Shown here in pieces: positions 38,001 through 52,700 of a DNA stretch of 64,000 bases. Position numbers and translations under genes: made by a program. Within the stretch, counting starts at the first letter, position 1. Each line of letters starts with the position of its first letter. Source of the DNA: Acanthosepion pharaonis (taxonomy: Eukaryota > Mollusca > Cephalopoda > Sepiida > Sepiidae); contig CAHIKZ030005576.1 in the NCBI GenBank assembly GCA_903632075.3, forward strand, positions 745,001-809,000. The letters are read 5' to 3'. The notes beneath the pieces were generated by a model. The model made no database searches, had not been told where the DNA came from, and saw nothing but the letters and a program-made list of their open reading frames with translations.

Positions 38001-41000
38001 AAAATGCTATAGAATTTCCAATGCAATGTAAATATAAAATCTACTCAATGCAGACTGACAGACTGTGAATAAATGTAATAGATATTAGTTTGAGTTAATT
38101 ATTTCAGTGTATATTCAATTTATTAATTTCATAATATGATTGATACAATTATTGCCATTATAATTATTAATTGCTTTTTAAAGCAATCATCAGAGGATTT
38201 TAATCTTTCTTATTTTCAAAGGAAAACAAAGAGGCTCAATATAATTTGTTTGCTGTGATAGATTGGCAATTCTTGTTGGCTCCAATTTCAGCTAATCCCA
38301 AATAAAACTTTCCTTATGTACATGTATTTATGAGTAGATGCAGCTCTATGTGTGAAAAAAACACTTTATATTCAGGCAAAAGTACTTTCATGAAAGCGTA
38401 TCAACATCTACATTATCAAATTGCTTTTGTTATTATACTAATTCAATTAAGATATCAATATTCCATTTTTGACTTGTTATTTAAATGCAATTTTTCCTAA
38501 AAGATTAATATTCACAATAAGTATTTGTTTCTGTAGGTTTATATCACTTTAGACCATAAGAATGAGTACCGTTTAACATATCAGATCACAAAACCAGTCA
38601 GGAGTCATTCCTCGACTATTTTACCAATATTTGATGGAGTAACCAAAAACTGTTTTACATAGATTTAATGCATATGCAATATATATATATATATATATAT
38701 AATTCTGTGACTTCTGTTAGCCTGTCACACCCTCGAAAATAGCCATACATTGACTGACTGAAACCAAATTTTGGGGAGAAGTGCAAACAGGTAAGTGGGT
38801 ACAAAGTACAGTTGGTTTTACTAGGGTGCATAGTTTAGTACAATAAATTTTCATTTATTTTTTGAGAAAAATTAAGTTTTATTATTTAACATACAAAATA
38901 TTCCCACTATTTAAAAACAATGATTAAAATAAATACTTATTTAATAAAAATGCAATATTGTATTTTTGCATATTTTTTCTTTAAGTTTATATATTGGATT
39001 ACATTCTAGTAAAATATAATAAAAAATAGTAGCACTGTAAATATAAGCACAGTAGGGAGAGTAGAGTTTGTAAATCTCAACCAAAAATGTTAGTGTTAAT
39101 TTCAACAATGTTAAATACTGTGTGGATTTCAACACGTGTTATCATGTTGCAAAAAAAAAATTCTAGTATGATAAGTGCCACAAAAAAAAGAAGTACCATT
39201 TTTTCTTTGACATCTTCTCGTTGTGCCATCATAATTAGAGAATCAAAGAGTCGTGGGATGGAAGAGAGAAGTAAGACACATGTTTCAGCATAGCCACCCT
39301 GAAAGAGAACAAATAACATTAATCATTAATTGCATGGCATGTAAACAAAAAGAAAAAAGACAAATGTAAATATAAAATTCCTTGAAAATACAAATCTTTG
39401 AATCTAAGATTTAGTGAAGTTAAATTATTATTTTAAAATTGCTGCATTTGTGTCTTAAGTTTTGGATTGCTAGAAATAAAGTAAAAGATTTGATTTACTA
39501 TTTTTAGTCATCAATTGTTATTTAAAATAAAAATAATAAAACTGATGTAACATATCAATCAAAACTACATGCTAGTTAGTAAACTGTATTGTGTTATGGG
39601 ACACTGTTAAGTATTAATAAATTAATATACTTTCTTCTTTACATATAATCTTATAAATCCAAAGTTTTCAAGACAATTTTCTGTTAAATCTGTCAATGTC
39701 ATGTTTCAAGTATAATTATGATTTTCAAGTAATTAATTTTTTGATTGATCATGGTAATATCAAAATTAGTAAAGAATAATTTTTTTGTACCCAAAATTCT
39801 TTAATTTTTTTACAAAACTTATGAATTAAATAAATGTATTTAATTTAAACATTTAACCAATACAAACACAAGTAGATAAAACCTATTGAATTTTCATCAA
39901 AATATCATCAATTTTTACTAGCATTTAATTGCTACTTACTTCCACTGAAACATCAAGTGGTGTCTTCCCATTTTTATCACTCATGAATTTGGCTCCTCGT
40001 TGAAGCAGTATGGCAGCTGTGTCTCTTTGGCCATGACTGAAAATCAAGACCAATATAAAAGCAGTTAAAATAATAATATAAAAGCATTGACATTTGATAT
40101 TACTTTTGAGCTAGATAAAAAAAATATTTTTAAGGAATTAATGGAGCTTTAATCTGTTATATAGGAATAAAGTGTTGCTGTCAACACTTGAGTTTGAACA
40201 GAGATTGCCAGTGAGCAAACACAGGCAATCTCATTATTGAATTAAGTGAATCATGTGATCATGGGAGAAATGCATAAGTAGGTAGTAGTATGATGGCTAA
40301 ACTATTGCCATTTCTAGTCTATCTTCTATTACTATTCGGATCTCCATTTCTACTCTATCCTCTTTTACTATACAGACCACTATTCTGTACTCTATTCACT
40401 ATACTTTTTCTCTATTCAGATCACGATTCAGAACACTATACAGATTACTATTTGAGCAAGTATTATCGAGCAAGTACTATTAGTATGAGTGTTATTTGAA
40501 GGCATCTGACACCAGTATTGTTCAATGATGTACTATAGTTGTATCTGCAAATACAAAGTCTCTACTACAACAAGCATTTCAAAAGTGACAATGAGTATTT
40601 GTTGACATCACAAAAGTGGCAACGAGTGTTTGTTGACATCACAAAATAATCCAACATTATTTTTATTGCTACAAACATATTTAGAGGATGCATATATGTG
40701 GGTAGAGATACAGGATTTTTCTTCTTCTTTTTTAACTGTAATAAATGTCTACTGGCTTGTGAAATTAAAAGTCTTAAAAAAGAAAATGTATCTCTTAGCA
40801 GAGACTGAAAACACACATCCGCCTTACATTGGGAAAACTACCTTTCTACTAGGTGTGCTTTTAAAAAAAGGTGGGGGTGGGCTCTTCTCAAACACATGGA
40901 TCCACTAAACAATGTTTATAGTAATAAGAAATATTCTAAACATTAAAAATGAATATTGAATAATTTCATTTTATAAGCATTGCTTACTTGTTTCATTTTA

Positions 41001-41466
41001 CAAGTATTGCTTACTTGTTTCATTTTACAAGTATTGATTACTTGTTTCATTTCACAAGTATTGATCACTTGTTTCATTTCACAAGTATTGATTACTTGTT
41101 TTCAAATTAAACTTGCTTTGTCAACTTTTGTTAATTCTTTTGAAAAACATATTTTTCTGAAAAATTGTTTTAAGAGAAAGATTTTATAAATTTCAAGCAA
41201 AATGGATTGATAATTTCAGGGCCATAGATTCAATGCTTAAAAGAAAAATACCTTGAAGCACTCAAACTTCCAGATGACAGAAACCTTTAGAAATTCTCTA
41301 TAACAATGTATGAAAAATAGAGGCCACCATTTGGAGGATGTCAATTTTAAAACCAAATTAATAAAAAATGTAGCCCTTTGTTTAAACAACAGTGAAATAA
41401 ATTTTTTAATAGCAGTTACTGTGGTCTTTTTGTCAACTTTTACAGTATGCGAAGTATTTCTGCTGC

Positions 41467-41510
<44 letters not shown>

Positions 41511-43448
41511 TAAAAGGTTTGTTACTTAGCTGATTGAGGTTATCTACAGAGTTTCGATGGACCCAACATCCACTAAGTCAGTGGGTATCAGCAACTGACT
41601 CCATATACTTCTTGATTTTTCTTTTTTATATGCATTTATCATTGGTGTAAGCTTTTTTCATAGTGCATGTGTGCATGTGCATGGTGCATGTGTGTGTGCA
41701 TATGCGCCCATCTGTGCGGATGGGCATATGTATAGGGTGTCATGATTATCCTTTTTGCTGTTTTTTTTCTTTGTTTTTAATGACAAATTAAATTTTTCAT
41801 TAATCTAATCAATGCAATTTGAGATAATTTTCTCATTACAGAATACATTATGCATATTAGTGTGGATCTAATTAAGGTATTAAATTAAACCTTACCTGCA
41901 GGCAAAATGGAGAGGCGTAGAACCATAATGATTTGGTCTGTTGATATCAGCACCATTGTCCAGTAGACATACCACTGTCTGATAAAAAGGACAAAAGAAA
42001 AAGAAAATCATATCCATTTTTGACCACCAAAAGATGAATCGGTCAAAAATATGAAACTCAGATTAAATGAAAGAGAAATATAATGGCAAATATATAGCAT
42101 TATTTTTACCTAATTTATATTATAATGATTTGATTTTTATATGTTGTAGAAAAAATGGAACTTCATTCCAAAATTTCTATTAGTATAATACTGTTAAACT
42201 GCTCAAACTTGAAGGATAAAACAATTTCCAGTCTATTTGGACCACTGGTTTATTAGTAATTTTTAATTAAAATATAAACTGACACAAAAAGAAAGGCTTT
42301 CCAAAGAGTTAACTCCAAGTTGATTAACTGCTAGTTACAGAGTACTTTTCCTTGATCTGTTTGCACTTCCTCCATGCTATATCAATGATAATACTTTATT
42401 AATAATAAATAATCTTAATGATAATTAGCTATTACAAATAATTATCATAAAAATTTATAAGCAGGAAGTGACTTGACACTGAATGGAAGATGCTAAAAAT
42501 GGCATTTAAGCAAGTGATAAAAATGTGTTTTAATATATTTTTAGGCATTACAGTTTATTTATCTTAAAATGAAAATAAGATTGTTATTGAATCCATATAT
42601 AATTCAATGATAAACTATTTTTTATTAAAGTGGGATTTTTCGTGCAAAATTAATAAAATCCCTTTTGAATCCTTCAGTGTTACAAGTAGGTTGTAGCGAG
42701 AGGCAAAAAGTTATCTCCTTTTGACCCAAAACAAAAATAATAAAAATTAATTATAAATATTCACTGGAATAAAAAACAGTCACATGACCTGATGAGACCT
42801 GCATGAAACCTCATTAGGCGGGAAAGTCAATCTTCCTATTTCTGCTCCGTGAAGTTACAGTAATAAGACGTACCAATTTCAGGCTTATGACAACCAACCA
42901 GATAAATAAAAAATTTATATTGTTTTTAGTACCTAGTCTATTTTGCAAGTAGATATATGCAAAACTTGAGGCAAATAAAGAAAACAGCAACCAGCAAGTA
43001 AATTCAAGCTCTCCCAGCTGGTATTTCAACCTTGAGTCGTTCCTTCTTGAGTTCTGTCTCAAAATCACACTAACAGACTGTTCTTGCCGCCAACTGTGAA
43101 CGTCACTCGAAGAACTGCCCCACTGGGAAAAAAAGTAGTTGCTTTTATATTTGTCCATATACCCATAATCCCTTGCGTCTTCATGTGATCCCATAGTTCA
43201 TTGCGTCCATGTCCCATAATGCATTGCATCTTTACTGCATAAAAATGCAATGCAAGTCCCCACTCATTCTTTTACATTATCTGGCCGAGGACGGATTACG
43301 GCAGAGTGGTAAGTGCTTTTTTTTCCCTCATTTCAACTGCAGTAGCTTTACATGCTAAGCAAATACTGGCTCTTTTTTGGCGGGGACAAGGCAAGTCGTG
43401 ACCAGTTGTGCTCATCCCAGGTTCTGTCTCATGTCCGCCACAATTAAG

Positions 43449-43489
<41 letters not shown>

Positions 43490-43675
43490 CATTTGGGGAT
43501 CTTAGGCACGTAGTGCACCAGGTCTCTGTATTCGACCCTTAAAAAAAAATGTGGATGGTCCTGCACAAAACCTTCACCACTATAATCAAATCTCATGTGC
43601 TGTTGTCAGGCTTTCGGTTTCCTAGGAACTGATCTGCTTGACCCTCATACGTTGAATTCAACGGGAGAGTCAAGA

Positions 43676-43722
<47 letters not shown>

Positions 43723-46700
43723 AACACACACAAGTTTTTTTATCCAAAGACTTTTGTGTTTTGTTTGAACTTTTCATATATTTATGCTGGTGTATATTTC
43801 ATATAGTTTAAATGAGGTCTATGTTTCATATCCCCACATAACATGTTTGGTGATCACAATAAAAAAAACCCAAAAAATACACAATTTATTAACCACATAT
43901 TTGGTGACTCCTATGAAAAACGGAATTTGATAACCACATATTTGGTGAATTCCAATATATATTACACACATAACAAAAAAAAAAAAAAAAAAAAAAACGA
44001 AGCCAATTGTCCAACAAATAACAATTAAAACACCTGAATTCATGCAAACTAACATTATCTGATGGTTCACAATTATTGAATCTCAATTCTATCTGAGAAA
44101 CATAACTTCATAAATCACCAAATTTTATAATGTTACTGCATCTCTACCTCCAGAAAGAGTGACGAAAATACTTAGCAACATTTTGGATACTCACAACTAT
44201 GATGAGTTAAAAAAGACTTTAATTGAAACACATGAACAAACAAAACCAGAACTGCTAGAGGAATTAATGTCCACCTTCATTATTACAGGTCGACCATTAA
44301 TTTATCTTCAGGAAATGACGTTGATTGCAAAAAAATTGGATATAGTGTTACACAATTTTTTACAAGCATTACCATCTTCCATCACCCTTGTGTTATCAAC
44401 ACAAAAAGATTTAAACCTAACCAGACTGTGACAATAGGCAGATGAATTAATGTCTTTAATACAAGGCACTGCTAAAATAAGCATGTGTAACCAAATTCAG
44501 ACAAAAGAAGTGCTGACTAAAACCTCAGCAATAACCTACAGTCTCAAACTTTTCCAAAAGGGATAATTACAAAAAAATATGTAGAGCATACATTTATGTG
44601 AATGTGGCATGTTCATGTAAACCATGGTGCAAATGACCAAACAAAAAAAAGAGACTTGATACAACAGCCAAGTTTGCATCCATCTTCACCAACACCAAAC
44701 ACAGCAGAAAACTAATTGGATGGACAACAACATCCCCCAACCGAGTCTGCCATTATTAGAGATACCAGTAATGTTGAGGACAGAAATGTTTTCATTCATA
44801 ATAGATACCAGTGCCAGCTTATCTATCATTTCACATGGTTACATCAACAGTTCATCAATGCAACCAACACCAGTTTCTCTAACCACAGCTACAGGCTCAG
44901 ACATATGCTGCTACAGGCAAATGAAAGCTGTGATAAGTCTACTGACCCTTCGACAATCTTTTCTGTGAACGTTTGTATTAGTGGACATTCAGCACCCTCT
45001 ACTAGGATTTGACTGCCTAAACAATTTCAGTTTATTAAGAGATTGCCAACAGAGAATGATCATTGATTCCACAACATCATTTTCAAAGAAACTATAAACA
45101 TTCTGTAACTATCAACCCAGTCATGAATAATAATATGCCCAATTTCATTAAAGGCTAAAAAAAAAAGGCTATAAAAATATATCCCAACATCATATCCCCA
45201 CATACCAACTCAGCAAGCACATATGCAGGAGTATACCATAGAATTGATACAGGCAGTGATGAGAGGAGAAAACCCATATAGTAATGATAGGAATTTTTGA
45301 AATTACAAAACAATGGTGTCATTACAGCTTCTGATAGTGAATGAGCCATCCCCCCTCTACATGTTGTAAAAAAGCCAGATGGCAATTTCAGATGCTGCAA
45401 TGATTACCTCGCATTAAACAGTATTACAAAATGTGATAAATACCCCATTCTGGACATTAATTTAATTGCTGATAAACTAGCCAGCAAAACATGATTTAGC
45501 AAAATTGAGCTGGTATCAGCAAACCATCAAATCAAAATGTGCTCAGATGATATGAAAAATCTGCATTTATTTCTTCTTTCAGATTGAATGAATAGAAATA
45601 CATGCTGTTTAGACTAAAGAATTCAGTATCCATTTTTCAAAGATACACAGACAAGACCTTTCCACATGTTGACTGTGTATTTATATACATTGACAATATT
45701 CCTATTTTCAGTGATGATTCTTCAGCACACAAAAGATTTTGAAACTGTTATAAAAATCCTACATAATAATAATCTAAAAATATCAATAACAAAGTCAACA
45801 TTAGCTCTGACAGTATTAGACCTAAACATAATAATTACAAAATTTCACCCCCCACCTCCTAAGTAAGAATCTTCATCATTTCTTAGGCATGGTAAATTTT
45901 TATAGAAAATTAAATCCAAACTTTGCAGACATAGTCAGGCCATTAATAGAAAAAATATATATATACAATAATACTACGTTTACATTAAATGACTTGGAAT
46001 TGCAATCATTTAACGATATTAAAAGTAGAATCAGTGAATTTCCGTCTCTAGCTTACCAATGGTTTGACTCTACTGAATATCAGTTGATTACTGGCAGCAG
46101 TAATTATGCAATTAGTGCAGCCCTACATCAAATAGTAGAAGGAGCACCAATTCCAATAGGCTTCTTCTTTAAAAAGTTAATTCAAACAAGGTATTCAACT
46201 TGTGATAAGGAACATATTCAGCTACGTTATATTTAAAACATATTATTGAAGAAAAACATTTTATCAATTGACCATAAGCCTTTGTAGAGTGCATTCCACA
46301 GTCTAAACCCTGCTAAGTCAGAGAGATTATAAATATTCATGAGAATAAAGAAAACAGTCACATGACCTGACAAGACCCATATAAGACATTGTTAAGCAGG
46401 CAAGTCAATCTTCCTCTTTCTGCTCTATGAAGTTACGGTAACAAGATCTACCAATTTCAGGCTTGTGACAACCAACCACATAAGCACAAAATTTGTATTG
46501 TTTTTGGTACCAAGTGTTTTTATACAAAGACTTTTGTGTTTTGTTTGAACTTTTCATATACTTATGTTGTCATATGTTTCATATACTTTAAATGAGGTAT
46601 ATGTTTTATATCCCCACAAAACAAGGTTTCCCAGGTAAGGAATTAAATAAACAAATAATTTTTTAATTTATGTTATATAGGAGTAAAGTGTTGCTGCTGA

Positions 46701-49700
46701 CACTTGAGTTTGAACATAGATCACTAGTGAACAAACACAGGCTATTCCATTATTGAATTAAAGTAAATCATGTAACCATAGCGGAAACGCATATATAGGA
46801 AGTCACGTGAAGTCTAGATTGATCATTATTTCTACTCTATCACTATACGGAATATCATTTCTATTCTGTCCTCTATTACTATATAGACCGCTATTCTCTA
46901 CTCTATTCACTATACTATTTCTCTAATCAGATCACTATTCAAGCGAGTATTATTGAGCAAGTACTATTAGTGTGAGTGATATTCGAAGGCGTCTGACACC
47001 AGTATTGTTCAGTGGCGTACTATAGTGGTATCTGCAATTATAAAGTCTCTACTACAATGAGCATTACGAAAGTAACAACGAATATACATTGATATCACAA
47101 AAGTGTCAATGACTGTTCACAAAAAATTATAAATCTAAAAAAAATTAACTACATCTTTTTCATCATGGTGTTTCTTTATTACTTAAATTGTGTTTTAAAT
47201 TTAGAAGCTGATCAATATATGTCATACGCTATTAGAACAGAAATTACACCGTCTGTCTATATTTCTGAGATGAGGTATTATGTACACTATTTACATTATT
47301 CGGACTATTGTCCTCATCTTTGTCGCCATATTTATCACAATGTTTCGGCCAATGCACGCTCCAGCCTTCTTCAGGGGTTGGAATGTCGAACTGAACCCTT
47401 TATTTCACTCACTGGAGTAGACTGTTCTAGTTCCACGTGCCATGTTTGATGGATGTCAGTTATCAGTTATCTCCTGTTAATTTCCCTCTGAAAGTTCTCC
47501 ACTGCCTTAACTGGGTATTGAACTCACACTCTTTGGGTTCTGTCTAACCAACGCCTTTATCCACTGTGCCATGTGTCCTTGAGTGGATAAAGGCATTGGT
47601 TAGATCCAGTGACCCAAAGAAATTACACTGATTTTTAAAATAATAGAAATAAAAAAGTTTCACTTTTCTTTTTATCTAATTTTTGTTTGAATTTCTGAGA
47701 TAAGGAATTATCATTATTTACATCATTTACATATGAATACAACTTATCCAGGTAACCTTACTGCCTTACCTGTGGGTACAATGGACAAAACATTGTGATA
47801 ATAAAACAAAGATGAAGACAACAATCCACATGTAAATAATTCATTTTCTCTATATCTTTTATAGTGTCTGCAATTATTTTCTTAAATTTAATAAATATTA
47901 ATTGAATTTTACTTTGTAGTTACTGATATTAAATTTGAATACTAAGTATGCATAATCTCTTTAAAGATATTCATAAAAAGCTATGAAACTCCTCAATTAA
48001 TTCTCATATAAATCAATTAACTTTTAAGTTACCAATTTTAAGGGATAGATTTTCACAATATTCAGTTACATCCATCTTTTTACCAGAAACCTGAAAGAGC
48101 CAATTATAGCTTCTTAAATCAGCAAATTGAAATGCTGAAAGATATTTAGTAGTAAGTCAATAAAATTATTTGAAATATATTTGTAAATATTATCAGCTTT
48201 AAATAACCTAATTTTTGGCTTGGTACCAACTTCTATATACATTGTCAAAAAAATCAATAACTGGTTATTTTTGCTAAAGCATAAATATATAAGATATAAA
48301 TGTAAATTTATTCAAATTTTGTTAGCACAGTAAAAAAACATTTTCTACTTACAGATTTGTGTCCATTTTGGCAAGCAACATGGATGGCAGTTTGTCCTTG
48401 GCTATCCTGCAAACAAACATGTCTATAATTCATTGAGGTCTTTAGGATGTATAAATCTGTGAATCAGCTTTTCTTTTTGCTTAATAAATGGTTTGGAATA
48501 AGATTTTAACTTGCAAAAATATATTTAAGATACAAAATACATTTTTTATAATTCAATTATATGAAACTGCTTCAAAGTAAAAATCAATTAAGATTAATTT
48601 TTATTGTGAGGGTAGTGTAACTTTTAAATGACCATATGCAATCTGTTTCCTTTAAGTAGATCAGAAAATTTACTTTAGAAAGGACTTAAATGATAATTTC
48701 ATTTTTTTTTCACACTATGGCCTTTCAATTACAATAAGAAAAACTATTTACATGTTTATTTATAAGAGTTTTCATTTGAATCATATCTAATATCTTTAGA
48801 CAGGTTCCTTTTAATGGCAAATTTTAATTAGAATCTTTAAAACATTTATGGACCAAGATTAACAGAGACTGTCCAAAAGCTACGCACAAAACTGACTGGA
48901 GACATTTAGTTTCACATAAGACATTTTTTTTATGGCAATAGATTGAATGATTTTTCTCTCAACTGGATCGATTATTGTTCAGTGAAGTAATTATTTTCTG
49001 AAACAAAAATTTTCTCCTGTGAATTTCTTACCTCAATATCAACATCATTAACATGCAGCAGCAGATCATGTAAAAGCTCTGTCCTCCCATTTACAGCTAA
49101 CCAATGGATCTGGAAAGATAGAGACACACAAAATGGATAAATAAAGTTAGTAAAGATTAAGATTATATTCTTAGGCAAATATGTTTAGCAGCAATGAGTT
49201 TTAAGAATTTGGTAAAAATGAACATAATCAGATATACAATAGATGAAATGTAAAAAAAAAAAAACAAGGAAGAGAGAGAATTCTTACTGCAGTTGCATTT
49301 GTATTTCCCAATACATAGTTATATTTAATATAAACATGAACCATGCAAAGAAAAGCCTTGGACATATTCTAGGACAAAACAGGGAAAGTATAAAATATAG
49401 TTTTGCTTAGTTTGGACTGAATGTACAATATGAAAATGACTGATACATATTTGAACTTAAGATCAAGTATCTAAAATTAAGGATAATATTTCTCACTATA
49501 CTTATTAATCTTTTTTTGAGTTTATAGAATTCAGGATACATAGAAAATATCAATAACATAATTATTATTACTGCTAATAGCATTATAATTAAAACCGTGT
49601 GGAGAGGTACTGAGCTGGGCCAAAACTTTGATGAAGCACGGTGCTCAGCTGAAGATTGCAGCTGGGCTGGAGCACTTGATGCGTACTTGTGTTCATTATT

Positions 49701-52700
49701 ACTGCTAATAGCATTATAATTAAAACAGTATTATAATTAATATTACTATATTTAAGTAAAAAATATAAATGAAGACTGAGAAACAATATTGTTAAAGACA
49801 AAAAATGTATATCATATTCAGGTTAAACATTTTAAGCATTCACTTTATTCACAAAAAGTGACTTGAGAAAGATTAAAAGAATAATAAGCTAGAAAAGATA
49901 TTTGAAGCTGTTGTTTCAAAAGTAATTAGCGACAAATGACTTCAGAATATTAAGAACATTAGCTAAACTCATGAAAGCAATGAAACTATAATCTTTTAAG
50001 TAAATATTACAAAGAGAAATATGTAAATTGGACAAAGAAAGACACAAAAACTAATTTTCCAACAGAAATTTTTAGTGATTAATGAAGAGCTACATTGGAT
50101 GTACATGATAGCTGAGCAAGGAGATTGGTCTTTCATGGAAATAGCCAAGCAACACAATCTAAACATGAAACAGTGATGAGGTGGAATAATGGGTTAGTAA
50201 TGTAGGAAGTAAAATTATACAACCATTTAAAGTTGATGCTATCAAGATAAATGATGGGAATTATTAAAATTCTTGAATCAAGATGTTTCTGATTGATAAA
50301 GCTAAACTTTAAGCAAAAGTCAATGTAGAGGTTTTTCCCATTCTGTAAAGCCGACTATTGTACACCTTGCAAAAAAAAGGTTTCAAAAACATCAAATTAA
50401 CAGAATTGCCTACATCCTCTCCTGATGCTAATCCAAAAGAAAACTTGTGAGCCATCATTAAAAGAGATGTATATAAAATTGGAAAACAATATTAAATCAA
50501 TAAACACTGATGCAAATAATGTTAAAGTTGAAACAGTAGAAAAGTTAGCAAAATGAAGGTTAGAAAACATCACCAAGCCTATAATACAATGCAAAATGAT
50601 AACTTATTCAGGCCTATAGGATGTTGAGTTAATCAAATGTTTCTGTGGCCTATAACTTTAGGATTTATTTATAATAAATTCATGTTGCACTTATGTTGTT
50701 TCCATAATAAAACATGACACCCACAAAACAAGTTGTCAATACATTTAATAAGGATAGATATTATAAACTGAAACTCATACAGTATACAGCTTATATAAAT
50801 ATTTCCTGAAAACTTTACCAATATTGGTTGGTTAATACTAACATTATTGTGAAAACAATGACTTGCATAATATAATCAGTTATAGTGTACAATTGGTATC
50901 TTTTATTAATCAAAAATGTAAATGATGTCTCTAGGAAATTACAGATAAAATCAAATTTTGTTTTATTATATTAAAAAAAAAAAAATTTGAAAAAGCCATA
51001 AGATATTATAAAGAAAAACCAACTTACTGTGGTTAGTCCCTCATTGTTTCTGATGTTAACATCTGCTTTGTACTCAAGAAGTTTGTTCAGACATTTTCTT
51101 TTTCTGGAAAACATATACAAGAAAAAGAGAGGCTGAGTTAAAAAAAAACAATATCATAAAAGTTTTTTGTGGTGGGTGAAAATAAAAAATATTAAGTGTA
51201 TATAAAAGTGAATCACTAAGTAAGGGGTAAAAAAAAATGGATATAAAAATAAAAGCATTTATTTAACAAGTCTAAAAATTCAAGAATGAAGAATTGAGTT
51301 TTATTTTTATGATTTTATTGTGATTCCAAAATTTGGGCTAAAAATGTAACAATAATTGTGAGAGTATTTACTTAACTATTAAAACATAAAACTTTTTGGA
51401 AAGAGAAATCCAAACACATTTTTATATTTTCACATGTTTAACATACATTTACTGCCTAAGTTACATACATTAAAGACTGAACATGATGTTATAATGGTTA
51501 TTGTTTGTGATTAAATGAAAAACAAATATTAAAATATACTAATTTCTGACTCTCAATTCAAAAAACTTGTTTAAAGTTCAGAAACTATGAAATTATTTTT
51601 CATTTCTTCATAATGAAACACTTGTTTTATTAAAAATATAAAATTCAAACTGAAAGATTTTTTGTCAGAATTTTAAACTGATTTGTTTGGATTTGTGCCT
51701 CCAACTTGGTTGCTATTGTCACATTTTGGCTGTTGCATCCGCCAACTTTTTCAAGTGTCTGTGGTAGTTGGTAAGCTTCCAAGAATTTTAAAGCAAACCC
51801 TTTATTCAATCTACAGGATTAAGATTGTTCTCTTTCCACACTGTTCATCAATTTTTTCTTTCTAGTTAATTTCTTATTGTGATATTGTTTATCTCTTCCA
51901 CTGTACTAGCAATTGAACTCATGGCTACTCAATAACTTAATCTGCTTAATCAGTGCTTTTATATCTATACTGTAGGGCAATTTGGTAGTGGAAACATCAC
52001 TTCACTTGAATGAGAATATATAACATTACACTGACATGTAGTGGAATTTTTGAGTTTTAGGCTTAATGTTCTTTTTTAAAGGCTCCCATATGGTGTTCAT
52101 TTCTGTGCTAGGTCTAGTGAGGCGGTTATTAAATCTTATTATATACACTGATACTTTCAACTGGTTTATTTTCTAGTGTTGTTTTCTATTATTTTGATAA
52201 TTTGACAGTGATTGGTGATCTCTCTTCTTTTCCTTTCTCATTTGATTCATCTGAACTCAAGGCTGGAAAGTGAGGACTGGACAGCACCAGCCCAAATATG
52301 GCAGCAGCACCCCATTTTTGGTCTGATTTGGCTCTTGTAAAGATAGGGCATAGTAGGAGGAGTAAGGTACTTTTTTTTTGCAGTAGTATAAGAAGCTAAC
52401 CGTTTTTGCAGTATCTTTAGCAATGTTGAAACAGAGTCCCAATAGGTGCTCAAGGTAAAGTACCTCCTTGACATAGGAACCATTCATCATGATAGGTAAT
52501 ATAAGCTAAATCATGCCTCAGGTTAAAATGAGCATGTTTCTCTGTTCATTAAGAGAATAGCAACAAATATTAAACTTTAATATTTAGTAAGGAAAAATAT
52601 TGGTACTATACTGTTAAAAATAACAGATAGTCAACCTAATTTCTGATAATAACTTGTTATTAAATCTTTTATGTTTATTTAATCATTTAAAGATATAATA

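Noticed and set aside
45155..45400. Minus-strand open frame in the Gypsy element
   Set aside because: Antisense shadow of the decayed pol region.
40155..47127. One 7-kb retrotransposon bounded by the two family 2 LTRs
   Set aside because: A HACE1 exon and another complete LTR pair lie between them, and the left copy has its own TSD.
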